DNA of 64,000 nt from Maea johnstoni (lineage: Eukaryota > Annelida > Polychaeta > Spionida > Magelonidae), in assembly GCA_963942565.1 (NCBI GenBank), contig OZ012687.1, forward strand, positions 900,957 to 964,956. Reading direction: 5' to 3'. This document shows, one piece after another, positions 38,330 through 59,110 of this stretch (position 1 is its first letter; every line of letters begins with the position of its first letter). The notes below the pieces were generated by a model. It did no database searches. It had not been told where the DNA came from and saw only the letters and a program-made list of their open reading frames with translations. The position numbers and the translations under genes are program-made.

Positions 38330-38500
38330 ATAGTTAGTGGTGCTATTAGAGGAGATAATAGCTCTAGTGGAATTGGGCTAATCAGTTTGTTATTGTGCTG
38401 CTAATCAGAGCGCATTCTCCGCTCCTCCTCGCTCTAGCTGCGACATTCCTACGCTCATTCACAACACAACTCATTTGCATATGTGAGGGCACACGCGGTG
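38330..38500. promoter_or_regulatory. Candidate cis-regulatory cluster upstream of VGLL4
   Basis: A more GC-balanced island contains two GCTAATCAG homeodomain-type sites about 30 bp apart flanking TTATTGTG, a consensus TEAD site ACATTCCT (38443-38450) and an octamer ATTTGCAT. It is retained in the second copy (about 55555-55740). TEAD is the partner of VGLL4, so a feedback input is conceivable. Function is inference from motifs only. Confidence 0.3.
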
Positions 38501-40010
38501 TGACAATTCTGAAAACAAATCACCAAATAAAGTTCTATCTGAAATATTGCTGAAAGGGGGATCAGTAAGACCCAGAGGACCAACAACTTTCATTCAAATA
38601 TGTCTGAAAAAATTGCTCTGTTATAAAGATATTCTATCTTTGTTGCAGTTTGTGTGTGCGCCCCTGGTGTGTATGTGTTAATTGATAATATGATAGTTAC
38701 AGAGGTCAGTGCACACTCACTGGTAGTGATAATACGGGACAATAAATTACCTGCTGGGAACGGCATGTTAATCCCACATTATACCAAAGCTCAGATTGTG
38801 TACTACCTCAAAAGTTCTTTTTCTTTCCTGTTTATTGCTTTGTAATGTAGATAGTATTTTGAACACTAGACACATTTTGTACACAAAAATGGCAAAACTC
38901 TAGTCATTAATGTCTTAAAATTGTAATCAGGAGTGAGGAGTCTATGATGCTTTTCAAAATAATTTGATAATTCAGCATACATTCACAATATATTAGATGG
39001 AAAGTGTTTTGGTAAGGTTTTGAGGAACAAACCTCCAGAAAATAGTCACCAATGTCCTTTTATTGTAAACGAGAAATTCCCCAGTACATTGGTGGAGCTG
39101 ACACAGTTGTTTGACTAAGGTAAAGAATATGCAGGTTATGCAAGTCAATCGGCTTGGTCCGCTACTTGAGGAATTCTCAAGATGAAACATACATACTCCA
39201 TTTCACAAATGGATAATGAACATAATTGCCTAAGCCTGTGGTAATTTGCTTGAAGGTTTTTGGAAAATCTTAGCAACTGGGGCGCCAACTCACAGTCCTT
39301 TAATCAGTCGTGAATTTGGGGTAGAAAGAAGTTGTTACATGTCATTCTCAAGGGTGCCACTTGGCTTCCCACAGTCATACCCCTCAATACTTATAAGACT
39401 TTCCTTCTCAAAAGCTGGAGGAGGGAAATAAAGCTCACAGCCACAGGAATATCATAAACAACTATAAACAGCATTATAACTCATTCACCATTTATGCAAC
39501 CCATTCACAACACGGCCATACACATTGTTATAACAGGTATGGAACTAGCTTGATGACGAGATATCTGAAATTGAAACTTACATCATTTAATGCTTTTAGT
39601 ATTTCAAATAATCAAATATTTTGAGTTTAAAATTATTCCTAAGCTATTATCAAAAGTATCTAAGTCCAGGTTGCATTTGTCAAAATCTCCAGACAAAAAT
39701 TGATGAAGCAATGTCAGAGACGTATTCCCAATGTCTCCAATAAGTGCCTTCAGTGCTGTCCCAGCCTACCGTAGTGCCTTATGTCTCCATTGTGTCACAT
39801 ACCCAAATTCGCATCACTGTTACCACATTACAACCTCTGACAATCACAGAGCCAGAGCTCGTGTTCGCAGAGACTCAGAAATAGATTTGGGCGGGAGTCC
39901 CCAGGAACCAACAGGAACCAACGGGTCTAATTCTGTCTAATCAGTCGACAACAGCTTGAGCCGCATGAATCAAGATGCCTGCAGTGCTGGGAGATGCTAT
40001 GGGTAACAGC

Positions 40011-40042
40011 AAAGGCTTATGAGACATGTCTCATAAGCCTTT
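40011..40042. repeat. 32-bp perfect palindrome
   Basis: The half arm AAAGGCTTATGAGACA is followed by its exact complement in reverse. It is flanked on each side by GGTAACAG. In the other copy (about 57300-57340) the left arm carries a small insertion (TTTTAAATG in place of TTATG). Confidence 0.95.
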
Positions 40043-41690
40043 GGTAACAGTATAACTACAACCAGGGTATGGGTGTCGCTGTCCCAGTCACACACGGACA
40101 TCTAACACTTGAAAGTCCTGTACAGGAGGAACACCAAATGTTTTAGTCAGGAACTTTGAATTAATGCTAATTTCAAGCAATTTTTTGAAAAATTTCCATT
40201 TTTGTTAAAATGCTGGAACTCATAAATTTGCATTTTCTCTTGAAGTAAATTCTTATCATACAGGTTTATTTTTGTCATCTGATTATGTTGCGATCTCTCG
40301 TGGCACAAAAATTTCATACTTCACATCCATATTCAAAATTGCGGCTGAAACACTATGTGGCACAAGGATATCGGTGAAGTTGTCAGGGTGTTTCAGAGTG
40401 CTATAAGCATCAAGAGCTGAACTACAGATGATCCAGCAAACTTGTGCTTTAGCTTGAAGTGGAAACTGGATGGTCAAAATAGCCAATCATGAATATATTG
40501 GGTGTCCTTTTTCTCAAGGATCCTATTCTTATATCCACATAAGTTGATATATAACAAAGCATGTATATGTACTTATGTACGGTAGTTTCTCGCAGAGAAA
40601 ATAGAAAGTAACCCTAAATAACATACTAGCATTTACATGGAAGTGATAATTGTCAAGAATGTATTTGAAATTGGTATTTTATAGTAATTCCTGAGCAAAC
40701 TATTTTAGGTATATCCTGTTCTATATATTTCAAGGTTTTGGATATCCAAATGACACCCAGCCATCCTGCTGGGGTACTGTTTATAAGTCATAGGGCTCAA
40801 ATAATTTCCCATGTTCCGATGGGAGTCGGCCCCTTGCCCACCCCGCTAATGGACTGGTATGTGCTGAATGCTAGCTGTCAGTATTATAATGTTAACTTAC
40901 AGCATGTGCTTTAAGGTCAGACTAATTTATTTAGTCTGGACCAGAATCTGGAGCCCGACAACTTCACTTATTCACTCATTTAATGAAGCTATGAAATAAC
41001 ACTGGAACATGAGCCACAACAAACACACCCAAATCACCGCAACAGAGGCCCGCCCCAAGAGGAGAGCAGTCTAGGACATTGCCACTGACTACTTGCTGTC
41101 CCTCACCACAAACTAGGGTTTGGGTAATGGCCCAGATTGGATTTTTTCTCAACACATTCAGTGGATCCAGTAATTAGATCACAGTAAGGACTGACTTACT
41201 TATTTGATGACCAGTCATGTCTGGCCTATCTTTTGGACTGACAGTTTCCAAAAAGCTTTCAGACAGATACAAATTTCAATAAAGAATTTTCAATTATGAC
41301 CTGTTCTGGGGGTGATAACCAAATACTTTTCTCACAAACCACCTTGTTTAACATGGCTAAAGTAAGAACTTCTAAGAAGTCTGAATTGACCTTTTTGACA
41401 CATATGCTATTAAATATGGTTGGTATAAGAATCTAAAATGGCTTACTAGCTAAATCTGGACAAACAGGAATTTTGTGATTGCTGTGTTAGACAGACAATT
41501 TTAAAATCCTGACTAAGACCCCAGATCATCTCATCAGCACCACCTCTACCTTCCTTCAAGTCTCGATACCTAAAAGCAATGTACCACACTACTTTGTAAC
41601 CCTGGGGCCCTCGGGCTACTTGTATACATACCAGAGGGCCTCAGGGAAGATCCTTACCATTGGACTGAGTTACCCTCTTTAAATAAATAA

Positions 41691-46265
<4,575 letters not shown>

Positions 46266-46783
46266 TTCTTCCCAACACTCCAACGTTGAAAAATGTGTCA
46301 ATTCTCTCCTGGCGTTGTCACATCAATCACATCAGTAAACACCATATATGTCATGTGGCCAAATTCCACGACCCATATGAAGGCCATCTGTCAGCGCGGC
46401 TCAGAATTCTCGACACGACAAGTGCTCTCATAAATATCTCTACCCACTTTTGGCTCTTGATGCTGATCACAGTTCACCTTTATCACGGGAGCTGACACTG
46501 ACCTGGCGTGGCCGCGGCCGCCGCTCAGGGAATCTGGCCAATACTGCCATTCCTTAACCCATTCATGCCAGGACTCAGTGGAGATCTCCTTGACAAGTGG
46601 TGGCTGGATGTATGCTTCTTTTAAAGACAACTTCGGAATAAAGCCGAAAATCAAACATTTGAAGATGAGGAGTAAATTGAAATTTTGAAAAACACATCTT
46701 CAAACACTTTTCTAAGAGATCCACTTGTTCGAAAGATATCAGTAAAAATGTGATGCCTTTTACAACCTATACAAGCATGAAAA
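46266..46783. other. Right end of the left contig
   Basis: No gene is seen. From about 46553 (TTAACCCATTCATGCCAGG) to the gap is a CCATTCATGCC-family repeat, cut by the contig end. Confidence 0.5.
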
Positions 46784-46983
46784 NNNNNNNNNNNNNNNNN
46801 NNNNNNNNNNNNNNNNNNNNNNNNNNNNNNNNNNNNNNNNNNNNNNNNNNNNNNNNNNNNNNNNNNNNNNNNNNNNNNNNNNNNNNNNNNNNNNNNNNNN
46901 NNNNNNNNNNNNNNNNNNNNNNNNNNNNNNNNNNNNNNNNNNNNNNNNNNNNNNNNNNNNNNNNNNNNNNNNNNNNNNNNNNN
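46784..46983. other. Assembly gap of exactly 200 N
   Basis: Two hundred N, a fixed-size placeholder used by scaffolders for gaps of unknown length. Contigs on the two sides are independent evidence. Confidence 0.99.
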
Positions 46984-49962
<2,979 letters not shown>

Positions 49963-49996
<34 letters not shown>

Positions 49997-50373
49997 GATA
50001 TATATTTATACCCTGAATATTCATACCCTGATGTGCAGTGTATGAAATGCTGAAAGATAAATCTGTGTGATTGTGCAATATCAGTAAGAAGCCGAGACAA
50101 AACACATACATGAGAACTGAAATAAAGATACAACTACCATCACTCAAGTATCAGCTCTTTTGATACATATTCTACACATATTCACATAGTACAAATAACC
50201 TTATGCAGAATCCCTATGAGTAATTTTCAAAAATCTTGAAAATAGGTGCTGCATTAGATCAGTAAAATATGGTGAGATTAACTACAAGAAATCTATGGAT
50301 GAACATCTACATTTAGAATGCAAAATTAAAGAGGGGGATCTAAAAACTAAAAAGATGAAAGAGTTCTACTCAC
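49963..50373. other. Short TA remnant and intronic sequence
   Basis: A TA remnant (49963-49998) then sequence colinear with 32813-33185, just downstream of the exon copy on the - strand. Confidence 0.6.
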
Positions 50374-50548
50374 GTTTGTGTTCCTGCACACTTTTTATTG
50401 TTATATTTGTTTTGTTCCTCGAAAGTCAACATTGGGGTGAGTTGTGTATTGTTTTTCTCTCGCTGGTATTTGAGAAGTTTTGAGGGTAGTTCGCCTGTGA
50501 GGGGGTCCTGAGAATCCATGCCCCGCTTCAGTGTGGCTTCCGACTCAC
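50374..50548 (-). CDS. VGLL4: Second copy of the candidate VGLL4 upstream exon
   Basis: Identical in all 175 bases to 33186-33360, with the same acceptor and GTGAGT donor. If the right contig is the other haplotype, this is the same exon counted twice, not an exon duplication. Annotators should not splice both into one transcript. Confidence 0.6.
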
Positions 50549-50574
50549 CTGAAACAAACACAGAAAATACAATA

Positions 50575-50827
50575 GTCAGAGAAGAAATGAATAAAGAAAC
50601 AAACAAAATACACTTTAGTGAGAGAAAAAATGAATAAAGAAACAAACAAAATATACTGTAGAGAGAGAAGAAATGATTAGAGAAACAAACAAAATACACT
50701 GTAGTCAGAGAATAAACGAATAAAGAAACAAACAAAATACACTAGTGAGAGAATAAATGAATAGAGAAAAAAACCAAATACACTGTAGTCAGAGAAGAAA
50801 TGGATGGAAAAAGAAACAAATGAATTG
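50575..50827. repeat. VNTR, about 41-43-bp unit, six copies
   Basis: Same unit as 33387-33890. The first three units and the last match the left copy, and the internal ones are missing. Confidence 0.93.
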
Positions 50828-51660
50828 TTAACCCAAAGAACCAGGTTCTCAGTCCACAACATACAAGAGCAGACCTTAGAACATTTGAGTTATGTACAGA
50901 AATGCCACAGTTTCAAAAGTAGCGATAAACACACCAAATCTGTTACTTAACATTCAATCTGATTGAGATATTGTCTTGAAACTTACAAGTCGTTCATTTC
51001 ACACTGTAACTGAGCTTGTCCTAATGGTGGTATAACTCTCGACACAGTCCAATAAAGGCTGGCCTTGGGAGTAAAGACTCCGCACATGACTAGACTATGA
51101 ATGGACTCTGCCACATATCCGCATCCTATATCTCCACCATAATACCCTATGACAACTTCACTACAAACATATCACACATACTTTCATGCCATAGCGCTTG
51201 CCATGAGAAACACAGCGTCAATTTCTCACAAACTTCTCAAAAAGACACCCACCTTGGAGGTACCACGAAGGCCAGGAGCCTGTCGAGGACATAAAATCAA
51301 ATAACTCTGTCATTTTTGGGGTAGAACTATGTTCTGTCACGTACGGCCTCCTCTCCTGGCGCTAGAGATGCTCACACAGCCAGCAGGTCGGGGGAGCCAG
51401 CAATGCTGCCCCATACTTAAAATCTCAAAGTTGTTTGTCTATCATTATTATTCAGGAATGCTGGGAATGCTGGCGATGTGGGCCTGCCGAGAGGGGCCGG
51501 CCTAGCAGGGTTGCCGTGGCGATCTGCTTGACTGGCAGGTGCGGAGAGCTGAGAGGAATGTGAGAGCATGTCCCACTGAGCTGAGCTGCTGTGATTGGTG
51601 GAGACAACTGGTGGATGATCCTGAGAGAGGAGATTAGGCTGGTGACTTAGCTGCAACTCA
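50828..51660. other. Noncoding, counterpart of 33891-34740
   Basis: Colinear with the left copy. No gene is recognised. Confidence 0.4.
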
Positions 51661-51674
51661 GGGGCTCAGAAATG

Positions 51675-52240
51675 ATAGATACACACACAAAAACATATGC
51701 ACACACACACACACATGTACATACATATGCACACACACATACATTCAAACATAGTCACACACACACACACACAAACATACATACATACACACACATACAT
51801 ATGCACACACATACATACACTCATAGTGACACACACACACAGTCACACACATACACATATGCACACACACATACCAGGGGCTTAGCCGCAATGCGTCCAG
51901 CGTGTCATTTGGACACGCAGAACACTGTTTTTTGACAGTTGGGACACCCAAAAGTTTATGTCAGAATTTGCTGAAGATGGCTTTTCTTAGAAGATAGAAG
52001 ATGTAGAAGCTGTAGTGTCACTTTTATAAGACACACAAAGCAGTATCTGGCCTAAAAAAGCAAAATCTGTAAAGGTATAGGGTCTATCTTATTAGTAGTA
52101 TGTATTTTGTACCACACTTTGGACACGCAAAAGTCTATGAAACCTCTATTTGGACACCCTGTTTCTAAATATCGGCTAAGACCCTGACACATACATACAT
52201 ACATAGAGACACACAAACATACACACACACGCACATATAC
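51675..52240. repeat. (CA)n-rich simple sequence split by a MITE
   Basis: Counterpart of 34745-35035, interrupted at 51875-52186 by the hAT-type element. Confidence 0.9.
51875..52186. mobile_element. 312-bp hAT-type MITE with exact 8-bp target duplication
   Basis: Ends CAGGGGCTTAGCCG and CGGCTAAGACCCTG are inverted. ACACATAC is repeated exactly at 51867-51874 and 52187-52194, and the left copy shows the uninterrupted CA-rich site. An 8-bp duplication with CAGGG ends fits the hAT superfamily. TTTGGACACGCA and GGACACCC motifs recur inside in both orientations. No coding frame. Confidence 0.88.
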
Positions 52241-53997
52241 ATACACACACTCATGGACAAATATATGCACACATGCAGATACACACAGAAAGTCGCTAGC
52301 TCTTTCCAGATGTCACCCAGACTTTAATCCTGCATTAAATGACTCAGTCTCAATAATGTACCAAGAGTCTCAATGATCTATCCTGAGTTGAGCTCTACAC
52401 CAGATTTATTCTGTTTTAAATCCCTAGCGAGTCACTTTTTTAAGTTGCATCATTATCAACTGCAAACCCCAGTTAACTTAACTGCCATCTATAGTTTTCT
52501 AGAGTCATAAAAACCTACTTCCCGTCTACTTCATCCTAATGCACCATTGGGGGGAGCTGTATATGTGGAAGGATTCTCCACAGACAATTCTGCAGTGCCA
52601 CCTACCCCCCTACTAAATGATAAAAATGTGCAGTATACTTCAGTTAAGTCCTATCATTTACCTGAAATTGTTTTCTGACAATTAGCTTGAAAATAACTAA
52701 GGCAACAAATAAATTCAGGTTATCAGTTTTAGAAAAGGGAAATGAGTCAAATTTCAGTTTTAGAAATGACAAATAAGCACAACTGCACACTTTTAGAAAA
52801 GACAAATAAGCTGTTCATATAAACCAATAATCTCAACTGTAAAGCAGGGCCACTGTGTGTCAATATCATTTAGACATCGAAACCTGTAAAAATCCCAAAC
52901 CGACAACCAAGTATTAGTTAACTAAAAGAATGATTTCCAAAAATGTCAATTTCAAGCCACTAATAGAAAATAAGCTCAACTGCATGATTCTATGAATTAC
53001 ATACATTTTGCTCAATGCAAAGATCCACAGGTCAAATTCTTTAAAACTCCTATCATTTCAACTTAATCAATGATCAGCTATCCTGCAAAAGATTTTTGAA
53101 GTGTACATTTTTGGAAAAAATAAAATAAACAGCAGGAGAGAGGAATTTGCTATAAAAAATGTCTATTTCAATTAAGCAAATGGCCTTCAAAAGTCTGTAT
53201 GGAGATTGGAATGCCAGAAATGCAGCTGAATTCCTCGCTATCATACGGGGCTGTCAGCAGCACTGCACGCAATGAACATTTTTTCAGCATGAAACTCATT
53301 CACCCGTTCACAAATATCTGCGATACTCTATCCTCAGATACTCCCCCGCAGGGAAATATACATGCTGCGATAGCGCTGAGAACTCTTAAACCTTATGCAT
53401 CTGGTGTGCATGAATTATCATCTCATAACTCTGAACTACTCTCATCAAATAGAGAACAATAGAACAAAAAACACAGGAGAAACTACTTTGAGAAAAATAT
53501 TTCCAAAAAAATAAAATTCATCAAAAAAAGAACATTATGAAAAACATTTAAAGAGTGTTAGCTAAACTCAATGTTCAGAAGAAGCAACTTTAAGACAAAT
53601 ATTTCCCAAAATATGAAACTTATAAAAAAAAGAGAACAACATGAAACACATTTAAAGGTTGTAAGCTAAACCCAAGAGGAGAAACTACTTTGAGACAAAT
53701 ATTTCCAAAGAATGAAGCTCATCAAATATTTCTCAAAAAATAACCTTGTTGTCAAGATATTGGCCTATGTGTTTACCTTTTACAGTAAATGTGTGCACTC
53801 TCTATAAGTATTCCAAACATTCAGTGCTGCCCTTAACCTGAATTAACCTGGCCAGCTTGAGGGTGGAGACAGGACTAAACCCAATCATGCCTGAAATGAC
53901 CAAAAACATCCCAACTATGTCGCTGGTATCTTCTGGACCTGAGCCTTTGTCAGAAAATGTATTGAGGAAAAATGTTGATCAGAATAAGAGAGATCTA

Positions 53998-54047
<50 letters not shown>

Positions 54048-54696
54048 TCTCCCTGTCAGAATACAGAATCCAACTCATATCTCTCCTTCAAATATTTCTG
54101 GAATGTATGCTTAATTTTAAAGTTATTCAGAGAAGTATCAAACGTCCATAAAAACTCTGGTCGAGGAGATCTGCAGTCATGGAGGGATTACCGGTATAAG
54201 CTTTAATAAAGAGGTTTTATTTTTCCAAAAAGATTGTGAAGTCTGTCATATTCGGTTCAAAAATGGCACTAGTTTTGGTATCAACCAAATCTTTTCATTT
54301 TATCCATGTGGTTTATAAGGCAAATGGGTTAATAATTAACAATGAGTGGATGAAAATATGACTGGCTATTTGCGGACCCATGTCTGGCTACTCATTTGTC
54401 AATCAATGAGAAATCCTATTGAAGAGATTCAAATTTTAAATCAGCACAAAAGCAACATCTTTTTCAATACTAGTATCTGTTCAAAGAATTCAGGTATTAA
54501 GATATAAACCTGATTATTCCTTACTTCACCAGGAGGCTGCCAGGATGTTATTATTAACATGCTGTACTAACATTATATAGCGCAAGTAGAGCCTGGGTAG
54601 GCAGCAGCAGCCATCAGGGGCTACCAGGATCATGCTGTGCTGACCTGACCTCTATTGGGCAGACAGGGAATCAATACTCACTGTCAGCCAAACAGC
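52241..54696. other. Noncoding, counterpart of 35030-37465
   Basis: Colinear with the left copy with small indels. A TA tract at 54000-54045 occupies a site where the left copy has only TATATAAATA, so the tract expanded here or contracted there. Confidence 0.45.
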
Positions 54697-54920
54697 AAAC
54701 AAACACCAGTAAACACACTAACATCAATGAACACCATTTGAAACATCAATGAACACCCAAACACCAGTGAACACCCAAACACCAATGAACACCATTTGAA
54801 ACATCTATGAACACCCAAACACCAGTGAACACCCAAACACCAATGAACACCATTTGAAACATCTATGAACACCCAAACACCAGTAAACACCATTTGGAAC
54901 ATCAATAAACACCCAGACAT
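54697..54920. repeat. AACACC-rich minisatellite, longer variant
   Basis: Same family as 37466-37655 with an extra higher-order duplication (AACACCAGTGAACACCC followed by AACACCAATGAACACC, twice). Confidence 0.88.
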
Positions 54921-57820
54921 CTCATGCCTGAAATGCACACATTTCCTGACCAATTTAGAAACAATTTGTCAAATAAAGTGATAATTGAAAAATATATGAA
55001 TCGGGATTAAACCCAATCACATATAAAACTCACTGTGAGGAGAAAGTGTCATGCTATCATAGTCATCATTCTTGTCAACATCAAGTCAAGATCTTACGAA
55101 ACCTGAACCTACGCCAGCTAATTACCAAAATGCCATGAATTACAGCATACCAGCTCCACCCAAATCAAGTGTCTAATGTTTCCCTATCTCGTATCTATAT
55201 TTACCACAATCTTGCCTGCCAAGTGTGGCCAGTTGGGAGCTCAAAATGTCCAGATTACACAACTATGCTGAAGGTTTGAAAAACATTTGAGTGTTCAGTT
55301 ATATGAAAAATAAAATTCTCATATCTATTTGTCAATTGATTCCAGTCTTGTTTTGATATTGAATCGTATGCATTTTCCACTCAATTTCTATCGGTGTGGT
55401 AGGAGGCCAGTATAGTTTTGGCTGGACGGGCTAACACTGTTGCTGGACCCTATATGACAAATCCCATGACAACAACAACATATTGAAACCTACATATCAT
55501 TTGGGAGGAATTCCAATCTGGACATGAGGGGAAGGACAAATTCCTAAAATAGTTCATAATGCGGCTCAGCGGAGGGAGGGAGATAGTTACTGGTGCTATT
55601 AGAGGAGATAATAGCTCTAGTGGAATTGGGCTAATCAGTTTGTTATTGTGCTGCTAATCAGAGCGCATTCTCCGCTCCTCCTCCTCCTCGCTGCGACATT
55701 CCTACGCTCATTCACAACACAACTCATTTGCATATATGTGAGGGCACACCGCACATGCGGTGTGACAATTCTGAAAACAAATCACCAAATAATTTGTTCT
55801 ATCTGGAATATTGCTGAAAAGGGGGATCAATAAGACCCAGAGAACCAACAACTTTCATTCAAATATGTCTGAAAAAATTGCTCTGTTATAAAGATATTTT
55901 ATCTTTGTTGCAGTTTGTGTGTGCGCCCCTGGTGTGTATGTGTTAATTGATAATATGATAGTTACAGAGGTCACTGCACACTCACTAGTACTGATAATAC
56001 GGGACAATAAATTACCTGCTGGGAGCGGCATGTTAATCCCACATTATACCAAAGCTCAGATTGTGTACTTCCTCAAAGCTTCTTTTTCTTTCCTGTTTAT
56101 TGCTTCGTAATGTAGATAGTATTTTCAACATTAGACACATTTTGTACTTTTATATAAAGAAGTGCAGAACTCTAGCCATAAATGTCTTAAAATTGTTGTC
56201 AGAAGTCTATGATACTTTGACAATTCTGCATACATTCACAATCTGTATGTTGGAAAGTGTTTTGGTTGGTTTTGAGGAACATACCTCCAGAAAATAGTCT
56301 CCAATGTCCTTTTATTACTGAGGTATTCCCTAGCATAGTCGGGTATTTTTGGTGCACTATAAGCTGATTGGTCGAGCTGACACAGTTGTTGGACTAAGGT
56401 AAAGAATATGCAGGTTATGCAAGTCAATCGGTTAAGTCCGCTACATGAGGAATTCTCAAGATGAAACATACATACTCCATTTCACAAACGGATAATGAAC
56501 ATAATTGCCTAAGGCTGTGGTAATTTGCTTGAAAGTTTTTGAAAAATCTTAGCAACTGGGGCGCCAACTCACAGTCCTTTAATCAGTTGTGAATTTGGGG
56601 TACAAAGAAGTTGTTACATGCCATTCTCAAGGGTGCCACTTGGCCTCACACAGTCATACCCCTCAATACTTATAAGACTTTCCTTTTCTCTACAGCTGGA
56701 GGAGGTAAATAAAGCTCACAGCCACAGGAATATCATAAACAACTAACAGCATTATAACCCATTCACCATTTATGCAACCCATTCACAACAAGGCCATACA
56801 CATTGTTATGACAGGTATGGAACTAGCTTGATGACGAGATATCTGAAATGGAAACTTACATCATTTAATGCTTTTAGTATTTCAAATAATCAAATATTTT
56901 GAGTTTAAAATTATTCCTAAGCTATTATCGAAAGTATCTAAGTCCAGGTGACATTTGTCAAAATCTCCAGACAAAAAATGATGAAGCAATGTCAGAGACT
57001 TATTCCCAATGTCTCCAATAAGTGCCTTCAGTGCTGTCCCAGCCTACCGTAGTGCCTTATGTCTCCATTGTGTCACATACCAAAATTCGCATCACTGTTA
57101 CCACATTACAACCTCTGACAATCATAGAGCCAGAGCTCGTGTTCGCAGAGACTCAGAAATAGATTTGGGCGGGAGTCCCCAGGAACCAACAGGAACCAAC
57201 AGGTCTAATTCTGGCTAATCAGTCGACAACAGCTTGAGCCGCATGAATCAAGATGCCTGCAGTAGGGATACAGTGCTGGGAGATGCTATGGGTAACAGCA
57301 AAGGCTTTTAAATGAGACATGTCTCATAAGCCTTTGGTAACAGTATAACTACAACCAGGGTATGGGTGTCGCTGTCCCAGCCACACATGGACATCTAACA
57401 CTTGAAAGTCCTGTACAGGATGAACACCAAATGTTTTAGTCAGGAACTTTGAATTAATGCTAATTTCAAGCAATTTTTTGAAAAATTTCCATTTTTGTTA
57501 AAATGCTGGAACTCATAAATTTGCATTTTCTCTTGAAGTAAATTCTTATCATACAGGTTTATTTTTGTCATCTGATTATGTTGCGATCTCTCTTGGCACA
57601 AAAATTTCATATTTCAAATCCATATTCAAAATTGCGACTGAAACACTATGTGGCACAAGGATATCGGTGAAATTGTCAGGGTGTTTCAGAGTGCTATAAG
57701 CATCAAGAGCTGAACTACAGATGATCCAGCAAACTTGTGCTTTAGCTTGAAGTAGAAACTGGATGGTCAAAATAGCCATTAGCCAATCATGAATATATTG
57801 GGTGTCCTTTTTCTCAAGGA
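54921..57820. other. Noncoding, counterpart of 37650-40510
   Basis: Includes the second copy of the TEAD/homeodomain motif cluster (about 55555-55740). No gene is recognised. Confidence 0.45.
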
Positions 57821-58142
57821 CATGGTCTTAGCTAGCAGGGCGTCTGGGTGCCTTTTTGAACACCCAAACCCCTAAAAAGAACACCTCAGGACACCCAAAT
57901 ATTCTAGTGTGGAATTTCTAAAAATCTCAATCTCAAGCTTATAATTGAAATTTTTCATCTCCTTATAATTCCCATGACATTCTTTAATGATATCATGCCT
58001 TATTTTGATGAATTTATACATGTTTATGGTTGAAATATGAGCATATTGTGATCCTCCCTAAAAATTTGGACGCCCCAAAATTTTACAACTGCCAATTTTA
58101 GGCACCCAGTTTCAAAATCCTGGCTAAGACACTGAGCAGGCA
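57821..58142. mobile_element. hAT-like MITE with 8-bp flanking repeat CTCAAGGA
   Basis: CTCAAGGA occurs immediately left (57813-57820) and right (58143-58150) of sequence absent from the left copy (near 40515). The left end CATGGTCTTAGCTAGC pairs imperfectly with the right GGCTAAGACACTG. Eight extra bases (AGCAGGCA) sit between the inverted repeat and the right duplication. GACACCC/GGGTGCC motifs recur inside, resembling 51875-52186. Confidence 0.7.
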
Positions 58143-58217
58143 CTCAAGGATCCTATTTTTATATCCACATAAGTTGATATATAACAAAGCATGTATATGT
58201 ATGGTACTTATGTACCG

Positions 58218-58345
58218 TAAATTCTCGCAAATCTCGGACACTTTTTATTAATTACGATTTTCGTTGGCTGATGGTGGCCGAAATTTACTGAAAATAGCGA
58301 TCAAATATCAGACACTGTGGCCGAGAATCGTCGATATCATCAATT
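58218..58345. other. Copy-specific 110-130-bp sequence beginning CCGTAAATTCTCGC
   Basis: Present here, replaced by a few bases in the left copy (about 40579-40600). The start resembles the CCGTAATTTCGCG ends of the MITE at 22635 but no clean right end is seen, so insertion versus deletion is undecided. Confidence 0.4.
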
Positions 58346-58936
58346 GAAACGAAAATAGAAAGTAACCCTAAATAACATACTAGCATTTACATGGAAGTGA
58401 TAATTGTCAAGAATGTATTTGAAATTGGTATTTTATAGTAATTCCTGACCAAACTATTTTAGGTATATCCTGTTTTATATATTTCAAGGTTTTGGATATC
58501 CAAATGACACCCAGCCATCCTGCTGGGGTAATGTTTATAAGTCCTAGGGCTCAAATAATTTCCCGTGTTCCGATGGGAGTCCGCCCCTTGCCCACACCGC
58601 TAATGGACTGGTATGTGGTGAATGCTAGCTGTCAGTATTATAATGTTAACTTACAGCATGTGCTTTAAGGTCAGACTCATTTATTTAGTCTGGACCAGAA
58701 TCTGGAGCCCGACAACTTCACTTATTCACTCATTTAATGAAGCTATGAAATAACACTGGAACATGAGCCACAACAAACACACCCAAATCACAGCAATGGG
58801 GCTGCCCCAAGAGCCCAGCAGTCTAACACTGGAACATGGGCCACGACAAACACACCCAAATCACCGCAACAGAGGCCCGCCCCAAGAGGAGAGCAGTCTA
58901 GGACATTGACACTGACTACTTGCTGTCCCTCACCAC

Positions 58937-59110
58937 TGCCCCGTGGTGGTTTTACCAAGGTACTCTGGTTTCCTCTACCAACTACAACAGGCTAGCAACA
59001 ATTTACCAGCCATGTCAAAAAGCAAACAAACGTGGAGAAACAATATCACTTCAGATGGATTTCCGTCCTGTTTTAACCTTTATACTGGGATTTTGTTAAA
59101 CTTTTTTTTA
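58937..59110. mobile_element. Short dispersed repeat with GGTACTCTGGTTTCCTC motif
   Basis: About 175 bp present here and absent at the matching point of the left copy (about 41109). It aligns with 17245-17360. It looks like a SINE-type retroposed repeat by size and dispersal, but no polymerase III boxes are clear. Confidence 0.45.

Larger units (their letters stand above)
37656..41690. other. Remaining noncoding stretch of the left copy
   Basis: Apart from the regulatory candidate at 38330-38500 and a 32-bp palindrome at 40011-40042, I see only unassigned sequence, colinear with 54921-59540. Confidence 0.4.
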
